Of a stretch of 64,000 bases of DNA, positions 17,846 through 27,052 are shown piece after piece. The stretch comes from Reddybacter sp041277045 (GTDB lineage Bacteria > Pseudomonadota > Gammaproteobacteria > Pseudomonadales > Porticoccaceae). A program made the position numbers and the translations under genes. The stretch spans positions 1,496,991-1,560,990 of the forward strand of contig JBGFSY010000001.1 of the NCBI GenBank assembly GCA_041277045.1. The letters run 5' to 3'. The notes under the pieces are model-generated. The model ran no database searches. It was not told where the DNA came from and saw only the letters and a list, made by a program, of their open reading frames with translations. Numbering within the stretch: position 1 is the stretch's first letter; the number at the start of each line of letters is the position of its first letter.

Positions 17846-18327
17846 TTAGAGCCGTTTGCCAAATATCACGCTTCGTGGTGTTTTATCCAAAGGCAGGCTC
17901 AAAAATTCTGCGAGGGCCTCTGCGTCAGTAGTGATTTCTTCACAATTAACCAAGCTTATTGAAACTTTAAGGTTGTTTTGGCCAAGAAGTTGAATGAAAT
18001 AGACAATGGTTGATGCAGATGTACCCCCGCGACCACCAATGCCAATGCCTACCCCACTGAAACTGCGCAGCGGGAATTCGATTCGCGTTTGAAAATCCCC
18101 GCTTGGAATCGCTTGCGGACATACCTTCGGTCCGCGTTAAATACCACGCGGTATTGGGATTTTAGAGCTGAATACGTGGCAAAAGAGAAGAGTAGGGCGA
18201 TCAATAATAATATAACGCTGTCGACCCCGGTCGCCGTAAAGAGTGCGAAATAGAAAAACACCAACGCAACGGTAGCGAATCCAATGGCAATGGCTTTTGA
18301 TACTTCAGGTGATGAGCAGAATTCCAT
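17846..18327 (-). pseudogene. frameshifted small membrane protein gene
   Basis: From an ATG at 18327 the minus strand encodes two hydrophobic segments (AIAIGFATVALVFFYFALF and SVILLLIALLFSFATYSAL) and a basic stretch (VVFNADRRYVRK). That frame closes at 18049. A second minus-strand frame stays open from about 18110 to a TAA at 17846 with protein-like content (IEFPLRSFSGVGIGIGGRGG, then TIVYFIQLLGQNNLKVSISL). The two join if one base is restored near 18115, for example in the CGCAAG stretch, giving a protein of about 160 aa. No function is recognised. It could be a true pseudogene, a sequencing error, or a programmed shift. Confidence 0.6.
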
Positions 18328-18579
18328 ATCTTACAGAGCGCCCTGTTTGGTGGTGGCTTATGAGCACATCTGCTATCGGGGATCGATGTGCATGCTCGGT
18401 GCGCTTAAATCGTATAGCTAGCTTAGCTGACTTTTGGGTGTTTTTTATTGTGACCGGGCTTGTGTGATGAAGATACCGCAGATACAGGTCGCGATATTAA
18501 CGATTGCTACCGGCACCCCTTTGCGGCTAGGGTGATGACAATAAAAAATAATAATGCACATTCCTGGGGTATCGCCATC

Positions 18580-19875
18580 ATGCCAGACAGTATGTCCGCA
18601 AGTTCGATCAATCTTGCTAAGGATTCAACGGAACGTTTTTTTGGCTGGAAAAATGTCGGCCTTCTTTTCGGCGTCTATATGTTGGCCGTCGGCTTTGTGT
18701 ATTACAGCTTTAACGTTATTTTTCCGGAAATGGTAACCAGTATGAACTGGAGCCGGGGCGATGCCTCCTGGGGGCAAACCCTGCACGGGCTGCTGTACGG
18801 TGTGTTTGTGCCCATAGCCGCCTTCTCTGTCAACAAATGGGGGGCGCGGACGACTATTTTGACGGGCATCGTGGTGTTGATCATCGGCTGCATCCTGCTA
18901 GGTACTGTGACCACGTCGATTACCGCCTGGATAATCATCTGGGGAGTGGTGATGTCATTCGGTTTCGCTTTCGGCGGCGTCATTCCCATTCAAACCACCA
19001 TTGCGCAATGGTTTGATAAGCATCGTGCCACCGCTATCGGTTTGGTAATGACGGCTGCTGGCGTGGGCGGCTTTATCGCCCAACCCTTGTTTACCTGGAT
19101 TATGGGGTCTTTTGGTGATTGGCAAACGGCCTGGCTTTTCGCTTCGGCGTTTGCACTGGCATCGATCATTCTCGCGGCGTTCGTTGTCAATAAGCCCTCT
19201 GATCGCGGTCAGCACCCCGATGGCATTCTACACGGTGAAGGCTCATTACAAGATCAACGCGCCAGTGCGAAAATCTATAAAACCAATGAGAGCTGGAGTT
19301 TAAAGGAGGCCATTCGCACACCGACGCTGTGGCTGCTTGTCGTGCTTTCTCTCGGCGGTGTCATGCCCCTCTACTTGCTGGTGGTGCACGGGGTGTTGCA
19401 CCTGCGTGATTTGCAGTTTCAGCCCATGGAGGCGGCCAGTGTATTGAGCGCGATGTTGGCGGGCAGCGCTTGCGCGCGCTTTCCGATTGGTTGGCTGGGT
19501 GACCGCATGGAGCCTCGGCGAATCCTGTTTAGTTTGTTTGTCAGTTCAATTATTGCCCTCACGCTGATTTGGCAGGCGCCCAATATAAGCCTGCTGCTAT
19601 TAGCCGGGGCAATGTTTGGTGCCGCCTACGGTGGCACGCTGGTGATGATCCCTACGATGGTCGCTAATTATTTCGGTGCTGAATCCTTTGCCAGTATTAA
19701 TGGCTTTATTTTTCCCTTGCAGATTGTGATCAGTAGTTTAGTGCCGGTCGGTGCAGGTTATATGGCGGATATGACCGGCAATTACGATATGGCGTTTATC
19801 GCTATTATTAGCTTTACCTGCGTGGGGGCAGTTTGCGCATTAATTACCCGGCCACCGGTAAGGGTGGTCGCGTAG
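18580..19875 (+). CDS. MFS transporter, oxalate/formate or monocarboxylate type
   Basis: A roughly 431-aa major facilitator protein with 12 predicted membrane segments and a central hydrophilic loop (about residues 205-245). The first-half loop NKWGARTTILTGIVVLIIG and second-half GDRMEPRRILF are the paired MFS A-type motifs after TM2 and TM8. Overall character resembles the oxalate/formate antiporter and monocarboxylate transporter branch; the substrate is unknown. Start is uncertain: ATG at 18580 is chosen because it leaves a short cytoplasmic N-terminus; ATG at 18535 and a TTG at 18460 are also in frame without better ribosome sites. It separates dapB from carA. Confidence 0.82.
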   Translation: MPDSMSASSINLAKDSTERFFGWKNVGLLFGVYMLAVGFVYYSFNVIFPEMVTSMNWSRGDASWGQTLHGLLYGVFVPIAAFSVNKWGARTTILTGIVVLIIGCILLGTVTTSITAWIIIWGVVMSFGFAFGGVIPIQTTIAQWFDKHRATAIGLVMTAAGVGGFIAQPLFTWIMGSFGDWQTAWLFASAFALASIILAAFVVNKPSDRGQHPDGILHGEGSLQDQRASAKIYKTNESWSLKEAIRTPTLWLLVVLSLGGVMPLYLLVVHGVLHLRDLQFQPMEAASVLSAMLAGSACARFPIGWLGDRMEPRRILFSLFVSSIIALTLIWQAPNISLLLLAGAMFGAAYGGTLVMIPTMVANYFGAESFASINGFIFPLQIVISSLVPVGAGYMADMTGNYDMAFIAIISFTCVGAVCALITRPPVRVVA

Positions 19876-20329
19876 CTCGTCAGTGAGATTGTGGCCTTAG
19901 CTTCGGTAGGGCTACGGGGCATGCTCTGGGTGAGGGGGTTAATGTGGCGATGATCATGCCCCACGGCACTTGATGGCATACTGTGAGTGCATGGCGGATT
20001 TGGCCTGGCACCCCCCTGCTTTAGTAGCGCTGTCTCTACTCACCTTGACGCAGCTTCGAGTTCAGATTCATTTCATCCAGGCCCGGTGTTGTACTGGACA
20101 GAATGCCCATAATCTCCTAAAATTCCGCCTCAGGTTTCCACTGCCCGGAAGACCTGTATCTAAGAGGTGAGATGACCTAACGAATGCGCTAATAAACGAG
20201 ATGGAACAATTGGTTCATCTCGTTTTTTTACAGCCGCAGAAAAGTCATTTCTCTTGTACAGGCCTAAGCACTAATCGTTACCGGCAGGTTATCTCGTTTC
20301 ATTCATTTTCGTTGATAGAGGAGTCTGTA
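19876..20329 (+). promoter_or_regulatory. carA upstream region and leader
   Basis: A 454-bp stretch with no convincing long gene. Its last 170 bp look like a transcribed leader: AGAGGTGAG precedes a two-codon ORF (ATG ACC TAA, 20172-20180), then another (ATG CGC TAA TAA, 20184-20195), then a terminator-like hairpin (20195-20229) and the carA ribosome site AGAGGAG (20317-20323). A weak promoter candidate is TTTCCA (20135-20140) with TATCTA (20157-20162), 16 bp apart. The rest (19876-20130) shows nothing recognisable. Confidence 0.45.
20195..20229 (+). terminator. terminator-like hairpin in the carA leader
   Basis: AACGAGATG (20195-20203) pairs with CATCTCGTT (20216-20224), and an inner AAC/GTT pairing closes the loop with one bulged G. 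Seven consecutive T follow (20223-20229). It lies about 100 bp before the carA start on the coding strand, the geometry of a transcription attenuator. Confidence 0.65.
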
Positions 20330-21523
20330 TTGAATTCGCCTGCCCGTCGCCCCGCCATTCTCGTACTTGCGGATGGCACTGTTTTTAAAGGCACTTCCAT
20401 TGGTGCTGAAGGCATCTCCAGTGGCGAAGTGGTCTTTAATACGGCCTTAACTGGGTATCAGGAGATTCTTACCGACCCGTCCTACGCTCGCCAAATTGTG
20501 ACTCTCACCTATCCCCATATCGGCAATGTCGGTGTCAATGCCGACGATGAAGAGTCGACGGACATTTGGGCCGCCGGCCTGGTGATTCGCGATCTGCCTC
20601 TGCTGGTGAGCAATTTCCGCAGCGAACAAAATCTCGATGACTATCTGAAAGCACGCGGCATTGTCGGTATCGCCGATATTGATACCCGCAAGCTGACTCG
20701 CTTGTTGCGTAGCAAGGGCGCACAGAATGGCTGTTTGATGGTTGGCGATGTCAGTGTCGAACAGGCGCTAGCGGCCGCTCAAGAATTTGGCGGTTTGAAG
20801 GGTGTGGATCTGGCCAAAGAAGTCAGCGTTAGCAAGCCTTATACCTGGAGTGAAGGCTCCTGGCAGCTGGCCAGTGCTGCGGCTTCGACAACTTCCGATA
20901 CCGGCTCGTCATCTAGCGCTTCTGCTAAGCCTTCAACTACGAAGCCTCTCTATAAAGTCGTCGCCTACGACTTTGGCGTCAAGCGCAACATCTTGCGCAT
21001 GCTGGCGGATCGCGGCTGCGAGCTGCACGTTGTACCCGCACAAACTCCCGCCGCAGCAGTATTGGCGATGGCCCCCGATGGTGTTTTCCTGTCGAACGGT
21101 CCCGGTGATCCCGAGCCCTGTGACTATGCGATTGCTGCTATTAAAGAATTACTCGAGTCGGGCATTCCGCTGTTTGGCATCTGCTTGGGTCACCAGTTAT
21201 TGGCGCTGGCATCTGGTGCTACCACCTTGAAGATGAAGTTCGGTCACCACGGAGCCAATCATCCGGTGCAAAACCTCGATGATAAGACCGTATTGATCAC
21301 CAGCCAGAACCACGGCTTTGCCGTCGATGAGCAGACCCTGCCGGATAATTTGCGTGCCACTCACCGCTCGTTATTTGACGACTCGCTGCAGGGCATCCAC
21401 CGTACTGACAAGCCGGCCTTTAGTTTTCAGGGCCACCCCGAGGCCAGCCCCGGCCCCCACGATGCGGCCCCCTTGTTCGACCATTTCTTCGAACTGATGG
21501 CACAACACTCTTCCAACACATAG
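20330..21523 (+). CDS. carA: Carbamoyl-phosphate synthase small subunit
   Basis: A 397-aa glutaminase subunit that supplies ammonia to CarB for carbamoyl phosphate, used in arginine and pyrimidine synthesis. The start is TTG at 20330, set by AGAGGAG six bases upstream and by MNSPARRPAILVLADGTVFKG aligning with CarA N-termini; an in-frame ATG at 20201 lies inside the leader hairpin and lacks a ribosome site. The class I amidotransferase domain has nucleophile GICLGHQ and triad residues in FQGHPEAS. Odd: a low-complexity Ser/Thr/Ala linker (about residues 182-205) lies between the N-terminal and glutaminase domains. Confidence 0.96.
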   Translation: MNSPARRPAILVLADGTVFKGTSIGAEGISSGEVVFNTALTGYQEILTDPSYARQIVTLTYPHIGNVGVNADDEESTDIWAAGLVIRDLPLLVSNFRSEQNLDDYLKARGIVGIADIDTRKLTRLLRSKGAQNGCLMVGDVSVEQALAAAQEFGGLKGVDLAKEVSVSKPYTWSEGSWQLASAAASTTSDTGSSSSASAKPSTTKPLYKVVAYDFGVKRNILRMLADRGCELHVVPAQTPAAAVLAMAPDGVFLSNGPGDPEPCDYAIAAIKELLESGIPLFGICLGHQLLALASGATTLKMKFGHHGANHPVQNLDDKTVLITSQNHGFAVDEQTLPDNLRATHRSLFDDSLQGIHRTDKPAFSFQGHPEASPGPHDAAPLFDHFFELMAQHSSNT

Positions 21524-21564
21524 GGCCTCGACAGAGGTCTATTAGACAGGCGCGATAAACACTT

Positions 21565-24500
21565 ATGCCAAAACGCAGTGATTTACACAGTATTCTGATT
21601 CTCGGTGCCGGCCCGATTGTGATTGGCCAGGCCTGTGAGTTCGACTACTCCGGCGCCCAGGCGTGTAAAGCGCTGCGTGAAGAGGGTTACCGGGTAGTGC
21701 TGGTGAACTCAAATCCGGCGACTATCATGACCGATCCGGCGATGGCCGATGCTACCTATATTGAGCCCGTCGAGTGGCGCACGGTGGCGAAAATTATCGA
21801 ACAGGAACGCCCCGACGCCGTATTGCCGACCATGGGTGGGCAGACCGCGCTTAACTGCGCCCTCGATCTGGCTCGCGAAGGCGTGCTTGAAAAGTTTGGT
21901 GTCGAGCTGATCGGTGCCAGCAGTGACGCCATCGACAAGGCCGAAGACAGAGAGCGCTTCGACAAGGCGATGAAGGCCATCGGCCTCGAAACGCCGCGCT
22001 CTTATATTGTCCACAGTTTGGAAGAAGCCCTGCAGGTGCCGGATCAGTTCGGCTATCCCTGCATTATTCGCCCCTCATTCACCATGGGCGGTTCCGGTGG
22101 TGGCATCGCCTATAACGGCGAAGAGTTTGAAGAGATTTGTAAGCGCGGCCTCGACCTGTCGCCGACCAGTGAACTCTTAATTGATGAGTCACTGATTGGT
22201 TGGAAAGAGTACGAAATGGAGGTGGTGCGGGACAAGAACGACAACTGCATCATTATCTGCTCGATCGAAAACTTTGACCCCATGGGCATTCACACCGGTG
22301 ACTCCATTACCGTCGCCCCGGCGCAAACTCTGACCGATAAAGAATATCAGCTGATGCGTAATGCCTCGGTTGCCGTGCTGCGGGAGATCGGTGTTGAAAC
22401 CGGTGGCTCTAACGTGCAGTTTGGCGTTAACCCGGTCGATGGCCGTTTGGTAGTGATTGAGATGAACCCTCGGGTGTCTCGCTCCTCTGCGCTGGCGTCC
22501 AAGGCGACCGGTTTCCCCATCGCCAAAATAGCGGCCAAGCTGGCAGTTGGCTATACCCTTGACGAGTTGAAAAACGATATTACCGGCGGCGCCACACCGG
22601 CCTCTTTCGAGCCCAGCATCGATTACGTCGTTACCAAAATACCGCGTTTTGCCTTTGAAAAATTTGCCAAGGCCAGCCCCATACTCACCACACAAATGAA
22701 GTCGGTGGGTGAGGTGATGGCCATTGGTCGCACGTTTCAGGAGTCTATGCAGAAAGCCCTGCGCGGCTTAGAGGTTGGCGTTGCCGGCTTCGATCCCCAT
22801 GTTGATCTGGCCAGTGATGGCGCTGAGGCGACTATTCGCGAGCAGCTTGCCTCCGCTCAGCCCGAGCGCATCTGGTATATAGCCGATGCCTTCAGAGCAG
22901 GAATGAGCCTGGATGAGGTGTTTGAGCTGACTGAAATCGACCGTTGGTTTTTGGTGCAAATTGCAGACCTGGTACAGGTCGAGCAAGGTCTGGTGGGTGG
23001 TGATGTTGCCAGCCTCGATGGCCCCTCTCTATATGCCCTGAAACGCAAAGGTTTTGCCGATAAGCGTATTGCCGACTTGATCGGCGTTGGCGAAGCCGAC
23101 GTTAGAGCGCGTCGTCGCGAACTGGATATTAAACCCGTTTACAAGCGCGTTGATACCTGTGCAGCGGAGTTCGCTACCGATACCGCCTATATGTATTCCA
23201 CCTATGAGGAGGAGTGTGAAGCGGCACCGTCTGACAAAGATAAGATTCTGGTGCTCGGTGGCGGTCCCAACCGTATCGGTCAGGGCATTGAATTTGATTA
23301 CTGCTGTGTACACGCGGCATTGGCCCTGCGTGACGACGGCTATGAAACCATTATGGTCAACTGTAATCCGGAGACGGTGTCGACGGATTACGATACTTCT
23401 GACCGCCTCTATTTTGAGTCGGTGACTCTCGAAGACGTGTTGGAAATTGTCGCCCTCGAAAAGCCGGTCGGCGTGATTGTGCAGTTTGGCGGTCAAACAC
23501 CGCTTAAGTTAGCCCGGGCTCTTGAGGCCGAGGGCGTGCCAATTATTGGCACCACACCCGATGCTATCGACCGCGCGGAAGATCGCGAGCGCTTCCAGAA
23601 AATGATTGAAAAGCTCGGCCTGTTACAGCCACCGAATGCCACGGTGCGCTCGGTTGAGGCAGCTGTTGAGAAGGCGGCGGCAATTGGCTACCCGCTGGTG
23701 GTGCGCCCCTCCTATGTGCTCGGCGGTCGGGCGATGGAAATCGTCTACGGCGAGGACGAGCTGAATCGCTATATGCGCGAAGCGGTGCAGGTGTCGGATG
23801 ACTCGCCAGTGCTACTCGATTACTTCCTGTCCTCGGCAATTGAGCTGGATATTGATGCAGTTTCCGATGGCGAAGAAGTGGTCATCGGTGCGCTGATGCA
23901 GCACATCGAGCAAGCAGGCATTCACTCCGGTGACTCGGCCTGTTCACTGCCACCCTACAGCTTGCCCGCCGATGTGCAGGAAGAGATGAAAGACGTGGTC
24001 AAAGCCATGGCCCGTGAACTGGGCGTCAAAGGCTTGATGAACGTGCAGCTGGCCTGGCAGGACGAGAAAATTTACGTCATTGAGGTCAATCCTCGGGCTT
24101 CGCGCACCGTGCCTTTCGTTTCTAAGTGCATTGGCGTATCGCTGGCTAAAATAGCCGCGCGCTGTATGGCGGGTCAAACACTGGCGAGCCAGGGTTTCAC
24201 GAAAGAGATTGTGCCCGAGCATTTCAGTGTTAAAGAGGCGGTGTTCCCCTTTAATAAATTCCCCGGCATCGACCCCATTCTCGGCCCAGAGATGAAGTCG
24301 ACGGGCGAGGTGATGGGCATCGGCGAGACCTTTGCCGAGGCCTATGCCAAAGCACAGCTCGGTGCGGGTGATGAGATCCCCAGCGAGGGCACGGCCTTTA
24401 TCAGTGTGCGTGAGCGCGATAAAGGCGAGATTGTCGGTGTCGCCAAACAATTGGTCGAGCTTGGTTTCAAGCTGGTCTCGACGCGCGGTAGTGGCCAGTT

Positions 24501-24780
24501 GATTCTCGATGCAGGTCTTGAGGTGGAGATTGTCAACAAGGTGAAAGAGGGTCGCCCTCATATTGTCGACATGATTAAAAACGGCAAAATTGACCTCATC
24601 GTCAACACCACCGAGGGTCGTGTGGCGATTGAAGATTCCTCGACGATTCGCTCCAGTGCCGAAGCCAAAGGTGTTTACTACACTACTACACTGGCTGGCG
24701 GCAATGCCGTGTGCATGGCCTTGCGCCATCAGGGCGAGATGCAGGTACGCGTGCTGCAACAACTTCACGAAGACAAGTAA
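21565..24780 (+). CDS. carB: Carbamoyl-phosphate synthase large subunit
   Basis: A 1071-aa synthetase with two homologous ATP-grasp halves. The first (residues 1 to about 400) phosphorylates bicarbonate (LGAGPIVIGQACEFDYSG; FTMGGSGGGIAYN). The second (about 550-935) phosphorylates carbamate (LGGGPNRIGQGIEFDYCCVH; YVLGGRAMEIVYGEDEL). An oligomerisation domain lies between them, and a C-terminal allosteric domain of the MGS fold (VSTRGSGQLILDAG; LIVNTTEG) binds UMP and ornithine in E. coli. Length is standard. It follows carA by 41 bp; unlike in some pseudomonads no extra ORF intervenes. greA follows closely. Confidence 0.98.
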   Translation: MPKRSDLHSILILGAGPIVIGQACEFDYSGAQACKALREEGYRVVLVNSNPATIMTDPAMADATYIEPVEWRTVAKIIEQERPDAVLPTMGGQTALNCALDLAREGVLEKFGVELIGASSDAIDKAEDRERFDKAMKAIGLETPRSYIVHSLEEALQVPDQFGYPCIIRPSFTMGGSGGGIAYNGEEFEEICKRGLDLSPTSELLIDESLIGWKEYEMEVVRDKNDNCIIICSIENFDPMGIHTGDSITVAPAQTLTDKEYQLMRNASVAVLREIGVETGGSNVQFGVNPVDGRLVVIEMNPRVSRSSALASKATGFPIAKIAAKLAVGYTLDELKNDITGGATPASFEPSIDYVVTKIPRFAFEKFAKASPILTTQMKSVGEVMAIGRTFQESMQKALRGLEVGVAGFDPHVDLASDGAEATIREQLASAQPERIWYIADAFRAGMSLDEVFELTEIDRWFLVQIADLVQVEQGLVGGDVASLDGPSLYALKRKGFADKRIADLIGVGEADVRARRRELDIKPVYKRVDTCAAEFATDTAYMYSTYEEECEAAPSDKDKILVLGGGPNRIGQGIEFDYCCVHAALALRDDGYETIMVNCNPETVSTDYDTSDRLYFESVTLEDVLEIVALEKPVGVIVQFGGQTPLKLARALEAEGVPIIGTTPDAIDRAEDRERFQKMIEKLGLLQPPNATVRSVEAAVEKAAAIGYPLVVRPSYVLGGRAMEIVYGEDELNRYMREAVQVSDDSPVLLDYFLSSAIELDIDAVSDGEEVVIGALMQHIEQAGIHSGDSACSLPPYSLPADVQEEMKDVVKAMARELGVKGLMNVQLAWQDEKIYVIEVNPRASRTVPFVSKCIGVSLAKIAARCMAGQTLASQGFTKEIVPEHFSVKEAVFPFNKFPGIDPILGPEMKSTGEVMGIGETFAEAYAKAQLGAGDEIPSEGTAFISVRERDKGEIVGVAKQLVELGFKLVSTRGSGQLILDAGLEVEIVNKVKEGRPHIVDMIKNGKIDLIVNTTEGRVAIEDSSTIRSSAEAKGVYYTTTLAGGNAVCMALRHQGEMQVRVLQQLHEDK

Positions 24781-24804
24781 AAGCTAAAGAAAAGGCAAGT
24801 GAAT

Positions 24805-25290
24805 ATGAATAATAAAGTACCCATGACCGTGTTTGGCGAAGCGACTCTGCGCGCCGAGCTGGACGATTTAAAAAAGGTGCAGCGCCCGCGCATTGTCGCG
24901 GCGATTGCCGAGGCCCGTGCCCATGGTGACCTGAAAGAAAATGCTGAATACCACGCTGCTCGCGATCAGCAAAGTTTTGCCGAGGGGCGCATTCAGGAAG
25001 TTGAAGGCAAGCTGGGCCACGCTCAGGTGATTGACGTGAGTAAAATCCCCGTCGGTGACAAGGTCATCTTCGGTGTCACCGTGACGATTATTAATACCGA
25101 GAGTGACGCCAGCGTCACCTATACCATCGTCGGCGATGATGAGTCCGATATTAAGCAGAGCAAAATTTCTTACCAATCGCCGATTGCGCGAGCGCTGATT
25201 GGTAAAGAAATTGGTGACGTAGTGGTGGTGAAGGCACCTTCGGGCGATATCGAATACGAAATTGATGATGTGGCCCACGGTCAAGCTTAG
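24805..25290 (+). CDS. greA: Transcription elongation factor GreA
   Basis: A 161-aa factor that rescues backtracked RNA polymerase by stimulating transcript cleavage. The N-terminal coiled coil carries the conserved tip segment EARAHGDLKENAEYHAARDQQ, whose acidic residues enter the secondary channel. The C-terminal FKBP-like domain ends in GDVVVVKAPSGDIEYEI. ATG at 24805 is preferred over GTG at 24799 because AAGG at 24792-24795 is then nine bases upstream. It follows carB by 24 bp, completing the conserved carA-carB-greA order. Confidence 0.96.
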   Translation: MNNKVPMTVFGEATLRAELDDLKKVQRPRIVAAIAEARAHGDLKENAEYHAARDQQSFAEGRIQEVEGKLGHAQVIDVSKIPVGDKVIFGVTVTIINTESDASVTYTIVGDDESDIKQSKISYQSPIARALIGKEIGDVVVVKAPSGDIEYEIDDVAHGQA

Positions 25291-25347
25291 GCGACATTCA
25301 TACCGCGAGCACAGTACGTTTAATAATAAATTGAGGGAGAATGCGTG

Positions 25348-25911
25348 ATGCGATTGAAGACACCCCGGGTACACCCGGTACCGGTCGAAGAGTGGAATGA
25401 CGCACAGAAAGAAGCCCTGGGCAAAGCGCAAATGGGCGGCCGGGTGCTGAATATTTTTAAAACCCTGGCCAATCATGCGGGTCTAGCCAAGCGTTGGATG
25501 GTCTTTGCCAACCACATTATGGGCAAGTCAGAGATCACCCTGCGCGATCGTGAGATCGTCATCCTGCGCATAGGTTGGCTGTGTAAGTCGGGCTATGAGT
25601 GGGGTCAGCACGTTGTCATCGGTAAAGAGTGCGGTATGACTGATGCAGAGATGGAGTTTCTCAAAGAGGGTGCCGACGCTGCCCACTGGCAAGAAAATGA
25701 AGCTCTGCTGATTAAAGCGACGGACGAACTACACGGCGATGCCTTTATTAGCAACGAGACCTGGCAGGGCCTGTGCAAGCACTACAATACGCAGCAAATT
25801 ATGGACATCGTGTTTACTGCCGGGCAGTACAACCTGGTGTCGATGGCCCTGAACACCCTGGGTGTACAGCTCGATGAGGGTATGACCCTCGATCCCGATC
25901 TGGTGCGTTAG
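25348..25911 (+). CDS. carboxymuconolactone decarboxylase family protein
   Basis: A 187-aa all-helical protein of the CMD/AhpD-like superfamily. The core motif is LRDREIVILRIGWLCKSGYEWGQHVVIGKECGMTDAE, with a Glu-x2-His arrangement; the redox CxxC of AhpD is absent, so it is not a thiol peroxidase partner. A strong ribosome site GAGGGAGA lies eight bases before ATG at 25348. Family members include gamma-carboxymuconolactone decarboxylase and many uncharacterised proteins beside CoA-ester or aromatic catabolism genes. The next gene, 76 bp away, is a crotonase-fold protein, so the two may work together. Confidence 0.8.
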   Translation: MRLKTPRVHPVPVEEWNDAQKEALGKAQMGGRVLNIFKTLANHAGLAKRWMVFANHIMGKSEITLRDREIVILRIGWLCKSGYEWGQHVVIGKECGMTDAEMEFLKEGADAAHWQENEALLIKATDELHGDAFISNETWQGLCKHYNTQQIMDIVFTAGQYNLVSMALNTLGVQLDEGMTLDPDLVR

Positions 25912-25987
25912 CTTAAGCTAGACAATCTGGTTCATCACTTGTCTGGTCGCCACTAGCGGCCTTAGAAAGCATTAAAGAGGAAATACC

Positions 25988-26791
25988 ATGCAATATACAG
26001 ATTACCAACACCTACTATTTGATCTCAAGCCCAACGGTGTATTGACCATCACCATCAATCGCCCTGAAGTAATGAACGCCACCAATGCGCGTCTGCACTG
26101 GGAGCTGACTCAGATATGGGACACAGTTGCCGCTGATGATGACACCAATGTTGTCGTTGTGACGGGTGCGGGTAAAGCCTTCTCTGCGGGTGGCGACCTG
26201 AACTGGGTTGAGAATCAGGTGGGTGATGCTACAAGCGTGCAAAGGATTCAGAAAGAGGCAGCCGATATCGTCTACCGTTTACTGGCGCTGGAAAAGCCTG
26301 TTATCTCTGCCATCAATGGCGTTGCCGTTGGTGCCGGTCTGGCTGTTGCCCTGATGGCTGATATTAGCGTGATGTCTGAAACGGCTAAATTTACCGATGG
26401 CCACGTAAAACTAGGTGTTGGTGCAGGTGACCACGCGGCGATTATTTGGCCCCTGCTTTGCGGTATGTCCAAGGCCAAGTACTACCTGATGACAGCTGAG
26501 TTTATCAATGGCGTTGAAGCCGAGCGCATGGGTATGGTCAGTCTGTGTCTACCCCGCGAAGAAGTGTTGCCTAAAGCGATGGAGATCGCCGACAAACTGG
26601 CCGCCGGTAGCCAGCAGGCCATTCGCGGTACCAAATCTACACTCAATGGCTGGATGCAAATGGCTGCGCCCATCTTCGACAACTCTCTGCGTATGGAAAT
26701 GCTCTGCTTCCTCGGTGAAGATGCCGCTGAGGGTATCGCTGCGGTGAAGGAAAAACGCCCTGCAGTTTTCCCTTCTGCTAAGAAGGGGTAG
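25988..26791 (+). CDS. enoyl-CoA hydratase/isomerase family protein (crotonase fold)
   Basis: A 267-aa crotonase-superfamily protein. The CoA and oxyanion-hole motifs are clear: GAGKAFSAGGDLNW and ISAINGVAVGAGLAVALMADI. Compared with rat enoyl-CoA hydratase (from memory), the positions of both catalytic glutamates are changed: E144 corresponds to Ala119 and E164 to His139. Ordinary hydration of an enoyl-CoA is therefore unlikely, and isomerase, hydrolase, decarboxylase or ring-cleavage chemistry is possible. It is preceded by AAAGAGG and lies just after the CMD-family gene. A strong terminator follows. Confidence 0.88.
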   Translation: MQYTDYQHLLFDLKPNGVLTITINRPEVMNATNARLHWELTQIWDTVAADDDTNVVVVTGAGKAFSAGGDLNWVENQVGDATSVQRIQKEAADIVYRLLALEKPVISAINGVAVGAGLAVALMADISVMSETAKFTDGHVKLGVGAGDHAAIIWPLLCGMSKAKYYLMTAEFINGVEAERMGMVSLCLPREEVLPKAMEIADKLAAGSQQAIRGTKSTLNGWMQMAAPIFDNSLRMEMLCFLGEDAAEGIAAVKEKRPAVFPSAKKG

Positions 26792-26867
26792 TTGAAGGTT
26801 GTTCGTGCTTAAAAAGCGAAGAGACGACAAAGCGAGGCCTTAGAGCTGTGTGCTTGTGGCTTCTACA

Positions 26868-26897
26868 AAAAACCCGCGTTATTCGACGCGGGTTTTT
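26868..26897 (+). terminator. rho-independent terminator after crotonase gene
   Basis: AACCCGCGT and ACGCGGGTT flank a short AT-rich loop and are followed by a run of seven T. Strong intrinsic terminator for the plus-strand genes; the A run before it would let it act on the minus strand too. Confidence 0.85.
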
Positions 26898-27052
26898 TTA
26901 TGGTATTTGGTTTTTAAAGGTGTGGCCTGGGCAGCAGAAATTAGGTCTCGCCAGAAACAACAAACCCCGCTTCTAAGAGCAGGGTTTATTGGAGCTGAAA
27001 TAGTCCCCACTGTGAGGTGAGGGGTGTTTCAGCTTTATGGCTTTGCAGTGTG

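Noticed and set aside
17735..17962. 75-aa plus-strand ORF
   Set aside because: It is antisense to the second half of the frameshifted membrane-protein gene, whose reading frame looks more protein-like.
18460..18579. N-terminal 40 residues of the MFS protein from a TTG start
   Set aside because: Polar, Cys-containing sequence with no match to MFS N-termini and no ribosome site; a later ATG is more likely.
20201..20329. In-frame N-terminal extension of CarA from ATG 20201
   Set aside because: The ATG lies within the terminator-like hairpin with no ribosome site, and the extra 43 residues do not match CarA; TTG 20330 has AGAGGAG at good spacing.
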